Source: Davidsoniella eucalypti (Eukaryota; Ascomycota; Sordariomycetes; Microascales; Ceratocystidaceae). Taken from it: DNA of 64,000 nucleotides. Location of the stretch: assembly GCA_004009845.1 (NCBI GenBank), contig RMBW01000089.1, positions 1 to 64,000 on the forward strand, in the 5' to 3' direction. The notes under the pieces are model-generated. The model was not told where the DNA came from. It worked only from the letters and a program-made list of their open reading frames with translations, and made no database searches. Made by a program: the position numbers and the translations under genes. Below, one piece after another: positions 55,224 to 64,000 of the stretch. Positions within the stretch are counted from its first letter, which is position 1; each line of letters opens with the position of its first letter.

Positions 55224-58200
55224 TGTATCTGTATGAGCGAGCAACTGCTTTTTTGGGGCTACCGTAAGTTGCCTTGGTTGCACGAAAACGGCGCTTGCTT
55301 AAACCGATTATCGTGACTTAGACTGCAAATGTGAAATTCAATAAATTTACACACAGGCTATATAGAAATAGAAGCATTAGAGTTTTAATAGATACCTTAC
55401 ACATCCATCTATTTGTGTGGAGTTTTTCAGCCTAAGAAATGCGGGTAAATAATGAACAGCACGAGATATACACAGTGCATCTAGATAAGCGACTACTTTT
55501 CTATGACTATCGTTGGTCGGAAACTCGGTTTGTTCCCTTACGAGAATCATTTTGTGGCGGAAAAATGTGATAGCTCATAAACTGGACTGGTCAGGCGAGC
55601 CAGGAGGTAGACACACTTTCAAAGGCACAGTAGACATTCCTCTTATAGACTAAAACAAAGACGCCATACTAGAGTTAGTCGCCGCTGTCAACCTACAATG
55701 CACATAGATAGTTCCTTCAATCAAAGACCGGGATGTAAGAAACATGGATAAAAGAGGCCATTTAAGGCAGATTTGCGATGATGGCGTTCAGGGAAGGTAC
55801 AAGAAAAAAGCCTCAAGCTAACTTCATGATACTGTATATTCTATTAGATTTGATTGTCACATCACGGGGGCATATCCGAGGATAGAAAGAGTAGCCTGGT
55901 TTGCCGTCTAAAAAGCCCTCGATTTCTCACCAAGAAGAGTAGACGGGAATAACAATCTATGCCAGTGTAACGCTGTGTTGGTTCTGTATGCCCGCGCCAC
56001 TCAAAAATACAATGACTGCATTGACTACCCTGGCTATTACTCAACCATACAAGTTTACGTAGTCGAGTTGATCTGTCTAAAAGAGGCCGAGATACTGTGA
56101 CGCCAGCACCGGCATCGCGAATTCGCAATAACCCGAAAACAGGATTGCTCAAATGTACATGTCTCAGTCTGCTCATATGCGAGTCTGACTATGACTACGA
56201 TGTACAGATGTATAAGCTAACTACAAAACCCACAATATCTCGATTGAGCCCGATAGAGCCTGCCTTGAAAAGAAATGGTTTTGGCAACACCTCAAACTAA
56301 CAGATCAATACGTCATCCTGCCTTGTCTTGTTTCTCTTCCCAGTTTTCTCTTGTGCCCAAGAGTCATGAAGTTACACTGTACCACTGTGTGCTCATCACA
56401 TCACGGGCGTAATGAACGTAATGCTGCTTCCCACAATCTATTGGGTGTTTGTGCTAATGAGGACTAACATAAGGGGTGCTTATTCCTCATCAAGATAACC
56501 AACAACGAAACCCTGTGTAAAGTAACAGAGTCAACCCTAGTATGGCTGATGCAACGAGATTTCCACTGAGCATGCAAAATGCCTACGATGAAATATAAGC
56601 TTGGAGTATTGTTCTGCTTGAAGGTGGCGACATTGTTACCCTCGTGTACAGGCAGTCCAAGCTCAAAATGATACTAACTACCCGATGGCTGGTTAATGGC
56701 ACAAGCGAAATTGAAACTTGCGATTAGTAACGGCCTACTCGATGGTCCGATTATGAAAGTTGAACGATGTTCTGTAGATTGTAGTTTTTTTTTGATGATT
56801 AGCTTCTATCATTTTATAAGTGATATATATATTGCAACAAGTCACATCAATGAGACACGAGTGATATAATCAAGATACTGACATGGCAACTTGAAACATC
56901 TGATTTTTAAAAAAATGCACCTCAAGACATCTAGAGCCAACAATTGCTTGAATCTATGGATGAGTATGTGGCCTAATGTTCCTTCTATACTACTATTGCA
57001 TTGCTATACAACATAGAGCCAAACGAGGGAGAGTTATACAGCGCATAGGCTGAGGCTACTGTCAGGTCAATCAAACTAACAGTACTTAGTACACTTGTAC
57101 ATTCATCATTGTGGTATTGGATATATCAAGGTCGCTATCAAGGACCTAGCTAACTCATAGAATTGTCAATAAGGCAATGGGAAGCTCGCTATGGGAGCCT
57201 GCCGAAGACACAACAACTGTAATAATGCTGATGGGTATTCCAGGATACATGGTGTTGATTGGACAAATATACGTGGTGTACGTGTATGGCTACATCATAC
57301 ATGTATATCTGTATATATGTGCGTATTACATATAACAAGTCAGATAGATGTTAGTTGAAACAATCAGTCATATTTTACGCCTAAGCAAGTGCCCAGTAGG
57401 CATCTTGAGCAAGACGAAAGATGGCTGGCACACTATCTTGCACAGTATATCTGGATGTACATACATCTGTAAGCTACCGGTGTCCATAAACCCGAGACTC
57501 TAGAAGGATTTCTATGCCACCGATACAGCGACTACGCCATGTATAAAACATTTGAGCTATTGACAAAAACAAAGGGAGGGGATGGGATGGAGGGGTTATG
57601 AAAGCATACATACATGCATTTTCTTACAGGTAAGGATGTCACATGAATGATATGTCGGCCAATTGGAACATTGAGCAAAGAAATACACCCCTTCTATATT
57701 ATAATTATAAGACAAGTATATTGCCTTGACTATCTTGAAATATCACAGACAATAGAATCAAACGTCATCAATATCAAGACGTCATAGACAAGTAGCGAAA
57801 GACAAAGTGAGGCGAAACCTGACAAGATCATCGTATATATAAGTCTGATGTAGAGACTAGATACACACCTACTATCGTAAGATGATGACGTTCATGGCTG
57901 GAAGAACAATATATCTGTATGATAAGATGGAATAGTCAGATGATGCCACAATGCGGAAACTGCAGTTACAAATATCAAAGATGCCATACATTGTACATTG
58001 TATCTTAGCACCTCAGTTATAGCGCAGACAAGTAACCAACTAATTCTTCCGCTCCGGGCTTCGCGTTTGAGAAAGAACCGCTGTATATGTAGTAGAAGAA
58101 AAGAGTTCTAGGAATAGAGGGATTAACGGAACAAGTCAGATTTTGTCGGCTAATATAAGCCTGGTACTCTCAAGATTGGATCATGTTTGCTAGACAGTAT

Positions 58201-59537
58201 CCGATGTCTGGAAAGTACTCTAAACTAAACGGCGGCTTTGCATTGGAATCAATAGATGACAACGAGGAGAATAAGGCTAGGGGAAGTTGCTAGAGGTGAA
58301 GCTAAGGGGATAGGCCTGTGCCGCCCGGTCTTACAGAGTCGTTGGGTAAGAAAAAAACCAAGACGCATTTTCAGTATGACCTGTTATTTCTGAATTGACA
58401 TATCAAGATATTGTGTTCTGTCATTGTAGATGAGATTGTGTGCTAGAGGCTAGGCTGGAGTAGGAATCAAAGTATACACTATAAAAGCAAGCCGAATTTG
58501 AAGTATCTCTTACTAGGCATTCTCTACGGGGCTCTGATTAGAGCCGGGCCTGATTTATAGTATTACTAGGCCAATCTCTCCGTAAAACTAGCTCACTTCA
58601 CCCTTCACTTGATGTAAATATACACATAACTATAAATAGATTGCATTCCTATGTAGTCCACCAAACGCAACTCGTAACTTCAAAGGCTGGGAAAGAGGAA
58701 ACATGTTGGTTATACTTGTAAAGAAAAGACTAGCTTTATCGAGGCTAGTTAGGTTAGCTGCAAGTAACGTTGGACCCTTATTACCTACGCACATCACATG
58801 TCGTACTTTGGCCATAAATAGTGCTCCCATACATGGCCTGTGGCGTTCAGTCAGCATAGACATGTTATATAAAAGAAAAGCTCAAGAGAATCCCTACATA
58901 GGTAGATAGAAAACTAGCCGAGCTGGAAATCGCCATAGATGCAGTATGTCTAGACCGTAATGAGTGGCGTGCAATTGCTGCCATTAGTGCATACACGGAT
59001 CAGCAACTAGTAATGTATAAATGGAAACAACTGCCGATCTTCTATCTAGCTTAAAGATACAACTAGTAAGGATTTCACTATATTCCAAGATATGGTAGAT
59101 GCATCTTGCTAGCGAAAACGATCGGTCAAAAACAGTCGGTCATAATATACAGCGGATAGTCTTGTAATCTCGGAATCAAAAGACTATAACATAAGCGAGC
59201 TGAAAAGACGCTACTTGGCGGTGATAGGTTGGTTGTGTATTTGGAGCATGTATAAATAAATGTGGTCATGAGAATAACAAAAGAATTCGAGACTTGTTAA
59301 ATACAGGCTATGGCGGAATCTATTCTATATAATATACCGGATTTTATTTAAACAACAAATACAATACAAAGGCTTTAGAATCCCGAGGAAACGGGAAATG
59401 AAAGTACAAAGGCGGCCAGGGGAGCTGTGAAGCTACGTGTACAGTCAAAACACACTATAACTGTCCTCCCTGTGTTCTATATAGTCTGTGAGGCTCTCAG
59501 CGTAAGCCAGACTGCCTGAGACGCATTCCACGGTTAG
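55224..59537. other. long gene-free stretch
   Basis: About 4.3 kb without a credible gene. AT-rich, short frames only (55862-56176 minus is the longest and has no family character). No structural RNA or transposon remnant was recognised by eye. Confidence 0.4.
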
Positions 59538-61006
59538 TCATGGCCCGTAGGCCGAAGAGGGCCCTGCAGTCGACGAGGACGAAGCAGCCAGGCTGGTAGA
59601 GTGAGAGACGATGGCATCGAAGCCAGCACGTGGAATTGCAGTGCCGATGTGCGGTTCATTGCGAGCTACTTTACACAGCTCGTCACACAGATGACCGAGG
59701 AAGCCGTGTTGTTGGAGCAAGTAGTCGAGTTCGACACGACGTATTAGCTCGAACCATGCTTGAATGGGCGTCAGAATGTCGGGGCTGAGAGGGGGCCTGT
59801 TGTCATACGCATGTAGGAAGCATAGATCGCGCGGCCTGGAAACAGTGGCATAGTGTGGTTGAGAAGCGGGCTGATGCTGCTGATGCTGCTGGTAGACGCC
59901 TGTTGGAGGTGCTACTGGCGGTGTAGATGTTGATCCTGATGGTGGCCTTGGTGCTATTTGTGCGGCTATGCCTGTTGGTGGAGGGCCGCCTGGACGGCTG
60001 GAGTAAGCGGGCACCCTGGGCCACATGCTTTGTAGTCTAGCCAACACGAAAACAAACGCAAGGTTTGGACTTAATGTTAGGGGTTACGTCTAAGAAACGA
60101 TGGCAGTGGTGATAGGGCAATGCTAGTGGAGTTCCAGGCGGAGGGGTGAGGGGGAGTGGGGGGGGGGGGGGGCACATATAACCCAAATAGACGATTTGGG
60201 TAGCAGTTCGTCTTTTAAGGAGAAAACAGATAAACAGATAGCATTTAGGGTAAATAGAGGTCAACTTACGAGTCGATGAAGTGAAACGCAACTGCCAGTT
60301 CGTTGGGAGTTGCATCGGCCATCAGACATATTGGTGAGCCCTGGACAGTATGGTAGCAAGAATGCGCAACTGACGCCCCGCTAGAGGCATATGACGACGT
60401 AGAAGACACTGCATAGTGCATAGGCGGTAGCGGTGGCATGTCGGGCGCTGCCATGGAATAGGCTGTGGGTGGGGGCAGAGAGTGCTGTTGGTGCTGCTGA
60501 CTGTAGCCATGCTGCGCCTGGCCTGCATAGTGACCAGACGGTTGCTGGTGGTGCTGGGCATGTTGGATATGGACAGGCATATGGCTTTCGGGATAGTGAG
60601 GCCGCGAATATCCATTGTAGGGTGCCGGAGGCATATTTGAGGGCCTAGCAAGCCCTCCACCCCCGCTAGTGTTAACGCCACCTGTCGGGGTGCTGGTGTA
60701 ATGGTTTACAACGTGCTGTAGATAATCGCGCTGCTCGGGCGAGAAAGTGCTGATATCGACGTTGGTCCAGCCTTCAGCGATGACCTTGTGCGCCAGCAGT
60801 TGCCACATATAGTCGTTCTGGCGCTGGATCTCGGCACGCTCGGCTACCTCGAGCTCGAGATCATGCTGAAGGCCGTTCCTATTCTGCTCAAGGCTACCTT
60901 GATGCTCGGCGCGCCGCTGACGGTGGTTCTTCTGTGCAGTGCGGACTTGATGCCGGCGCCGAAGCCGCTGCTCTTCGCTTTGGTGCTGATCGCCTGGGTC
61001 TGGCAT
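59538..61006 (-). CDS. bZIP transcription factor (QVR-type, DUF3425-like C-terminus)
   Basis: Exons 61006-60270 and 60036-59538 give 411 residues. The 233-bp intron (GTAAGT donor, TTGGCTAG acceptor) joins FID to SLQSMWPR and contains a G-run of about 14. The basic region at about residues 13-36 (RLRRRHQVRTAQKNHRQRR) is followed by a weak zipper (SLEQNRNGLQHDLELEVAER). In the usual fungal bZIP core (QNRxAQR) the Asn is replaced by Val here, as seen in a subgroup with a DUF3425-type tail. The tail indeed has LTPIQAWFELIRRVELDYLL (about 310-335). The middle is rich in His, Gln and Pro. The start at 61006 is the first ATG of the frame; a spliced upstream exon cannot be excluded. Nuclear regulator, targets unknown. 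Confidence 0.85.
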
Positions 61007-64000
61007 ACTGGGGAATGCCACTAGCCAGTGCTCGAGCTTCCTTCTCTATGCAACGCACTAGCTCAGCTGTCCTCGGGTGAGAAAACTCCAAGGCACGATG
61101 TCTGTTCCAACGGGGAAACAGATTCCGGGGCGTATCTGGAGAGCCTAGTCGAGCGTAAAGACACCTGGTAGACTAAGCAGCTAAGTCAAGAATAAAAGAA
61201 AACGAGGGCGTGAGGAAGAGCTAAGAAATGGCCTCGGGGCCAATCCACGGTAAGAATCGGCTCTTATCTGGCACGGTAGCCTGCAGAATAGCCAACAATG
61301 CAATGTCGGGCAGACTGATATGTGATAACGAAGCTAGTATGCCCTAGTGACTGCTACGGTATGTGATATACATATATATAGATGGAACTCTGGTAGCCTA
61401 GGTCATAGCCTGTAGGCCTAAACGGCCAGGACAGATCTGCAGTATCTGCGTCGACGTACCCCGTTCCAGAGACTTACTGACTCCCAGAGTCTACAAGGTA
61501 TCGAGTAAGCTGCTCTCGTTTCGTCGTCCCGAGCTGATTAGAGAGGCCACAAGAGAAGAGGGGGGGTGGAGGTGTCGGCAACGAGCAAAGCGGAACTTAT
61601 AGAGCCTAACTAAGTCACGGGCAACACCGTCACTCTGTCCTGATTGGGGAACTGTGCAGGTTAAGAGTGTAAGAAGAGGCGGAAGTTGGACAGCTACGTT
61701 GCAAGCTTGTCTGACGAATAGTGACAACACTGAAAACAACACAAAGGGCTTGGGCTTCGTTATATATCAGCCTCGCTTTTTTAAACGTTCAAACTCGACT
61801 CGCTAGATACACGGTTGTTGCTTTGTTCTAAGACATATGAAAGACCGACACACACTGAATATAATCAGGCCAGAACCAACCTAAAGCCGTGATGAGAAGA
61901 TAGGGTAGTGTGGCCTCGCGAGATCCTAGTTGAGATACCGTAGTATCTAGCTAGACTAGGCGGTCCACGGCGATGGCTATGAATGGGAACTAACTCGCTA
62001 TAAAGTCCCCCTAATGCTTATCTTGGCTACAACGAAAGTCTTTGGCCAAATACTCCGAAGCCAGCAGATGAAGAGCCAGAACCAGGCCAGAAGGGACCAT
62101 ATACGAGATGTTTGACTGTACCGGTAGTACTATCAAGTGAAGTACGGAGGTATTCCCTGACAAGAGGTGTTACTGTAGCAGCCACGATAATAGAGAGCCA
62201 CGGGGTGTTGGTTGTTCTATCAAATCGCAGATCCATGTAAGAGCCAACAGCTAGATACTTCAAGTATGTGGATGACTAGGTACGCCTAACCATGGGTTCT
62301 ATGGATGCTCAAAGATACACACTTGTGACTACTCTCTATATGCTAAAGTAACTCCAGCACTGTAGCTTTTGGAAATAGCTACTACTACTAGCAATGTCAG
62401 GCGAAGAAGCAGCTTGAGGCCGTGCCTATAGTCGTTTACAGGGAAATGCAGCCGAGTATGTACAGGTAATACTCGACGATGACTAGGCAAAGAAGGTGTG
62501 TAGCCAAGCCTGAATCTTCTGTAGGGAGTAGCTATGATGATTAGAACATAGAGTACTGTTGTAGTAGTCGTAGGCCGGGATAAGTATCAAGCAGCTATAT
62601 ATATCTTATATATATCTAGCACCACGTATTCATATGCCAACGACGATAGTAACCAAGATTACCAGTAGTAGCAGACATATAAGTAGCAGGAATGGTCTAG
62701 CTTGATGTAGGAAGAAAGCTACGTGATATCGATGAAACAGGTATTCGTCGTCACACGGACAACCAAGTCGCTGGGAACCAGGGAGAGAAAGAAGGAGAAA
62801 GAGATTGTAAGCGAGGATAGAACAAAGGAACAAAAAAGGGCTTGGTCCGACGGGCAAAGAAGCGGAGAATAGACGGAGAACGGCGAGAAGTGAAAAGAGG
62901 TAAGCTTGTTGTGCCTTGCCTGAGAACCGCAATACGTACAAGTATATCTACAGAGTAACAAGTACATACATGGGTAGTTCGAGCTAGTTAACAGAGTGCT
63001 TATGGTACATGGTAGATGCATTGTAGGTCGTGGGCAGGCAGGGCAGGACCTCTTTATCTAAGCTCCAACATGGCTGAATTAGCCCATTATTACGAAAGAA
63101 AATAAGAGAAGAAAAAAAAAACATCTCTACTATACCTACGTACTATCTGGCGCTTTGCCTTATTACACGCAAAAGCGAGGGTATGCAGTTAGCCTTGACT
63201 AGCGAACGATCGAACGGCCTACCCCTACAGGTGCGATAGAGCCTTCTTTATTCATATTTTATCTCTACTCTTAATATTTCCTGAATCCATTGCCCACAAT
63301 GCCACAAACAGCAAATGGCATCTTCTTAGATGTTCCAGTGACCCTTCTGTATTGTTTGGGACTGAGGTAATGGAACCTTGTGACGGGCCTGCTACATCTG
63401 TGCTGAAAGCATTCAGATGAATATCTGTAGTTGCTTGAATATATATATCTGTAGTATACACACACTCCCTCGTCCACATTCTAAGCAAGCACTGCTACTT
63501 TGCAAAATGGTTCTGTTTTTATGTTCTTTTCATCTTGCTCTCGTTGTGTTAACATATTGCCAAATCTAGGCACTCAAAACATGGTTGATTTCACCCTACC
63601 CAACAACACGCTATTACGCTCTATACCTCAACAGTGTACAACTACTTCGTGGGAATCTGCCACCACCTGAGTTCAAGTAAAGAAAAGTCACTCTTATATC
63701 TTAGAAGTCTTCTTCTTTCAGATAGGCAGCAATGGGGCTCCAAGCTGTTATACACCGATGTATTCTATGTCGAAGAGCCACGATCAAACGTTTGTAGTAC
63801 AGTATTGGTATAGTACTGGGTACTATGTTCAACTGACAACTAAGATTGAGACAGAGATGCAGAATCAGTGATATTCCAGAGCTCAGGAAAAAGATTGTAA
63901 TCTCGACGGGGGTAGAATAAGGTGTTTAATCTCGAAAACTCTGTGTAAATAAGTTGTCAGCCGCCAAAAAACGGCGTTGGGCCTTTTATAGCAGATGGCC
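61007..64000. other. gene-free right end
   Basis: About 3 kb upstream of the bZIP gene with no supportable gene. Frames at 62630-62941 and 63252-63488 (minus) are low-complexity or lack family character. Some of it should be bZIP promoter. Confidence 0.4.

Noticed and set aside
1..64000. Secondary-metabolite cluster, CRISPR array, tRNA or rRNA genes
   Set aside because: No PKS, NRPS, terpene or P450 motifs, no regularly spaced repeats, and no clover-leaf with intact TTCRA loop found by eye. A tRNAscan or Rfam search would be decisive.

Overview
This window looks like nuclear DNA of a filamentous ascomycete (Pezizomycotina, possibly Sordariomycetes/Hypocreales; the order is only a guess). The reasons are short spliceosomal introns with GTAAGT/GTACGT-type donors, an enolase and an HDEL-ended protein disulfide isomerase of fungal type, a Tad-like LINE, a fungal-specific kinase (FunK1) and a fungal bZIP. 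Gene density is low: ten apparently intact genes plus five eroded coding loci in 64 kb, with several gene-free stretches of 2-5 kb. All exon models below were joined by hand, and every joined length is a multiple of three.

Layout. 1-6.7 kb is a graveyard: two decayed copies (one +, one -) of a fungal kinase-like multigene family face each other, with the C-terminal end of an Sde182/DUF1593-like protein between them. 8.6-20.1 kb is a housekeeping block on the minus strand: a C2H2 transcription factor, a BUB1/MadBub spindle-checkpoint kinase and enolase. It is interrupted by a roughly 493-bp MITE-like element with 83-bp inverted repeats and by a LINE remnant. 23.9-25.6 kb holds a WSS1-type DNA-protein crosslink protease. 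After a 7-kb gene-poor stretch comes a small cysteine-rich secreted protein (plus strand, 32.8-34.1 kb). 36.7-42.9 kb carries SWC6/VPS71, PDI and a small three-exon mitochondrial membrane protein, all minus. A Tad-like LINE with a perfect 13-bp candidate target-site duplication sits about 290 bp upstream of that last gene (43.2-48.1 kb). A second, 5'-truncated copy of the same LINE lies right behind it. 49.2-51.5 kb is a FunK1 kinase broken by one in-frame TGA. 52.7-54.8 kb is a KEL3-like kelch protein and 59.5-61.0 kb a bZIP factor with a QVR-type basic region.

The conserved genes do not form a pathway: checkpoint signalling, glycolysis, chromatin remodelling, ER folding and DNA repair are represented singly. 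There is no biosynthetic cluster. The less explained signals are repeats. One is a family of very short poly(A)-tailed retroposons, of which two copies carry perfect 13-bp target-site duplications. The others are the mariner-like MITE and the clustering of decayed kinase families. Nine of the ten intact genes are on the minus strand.
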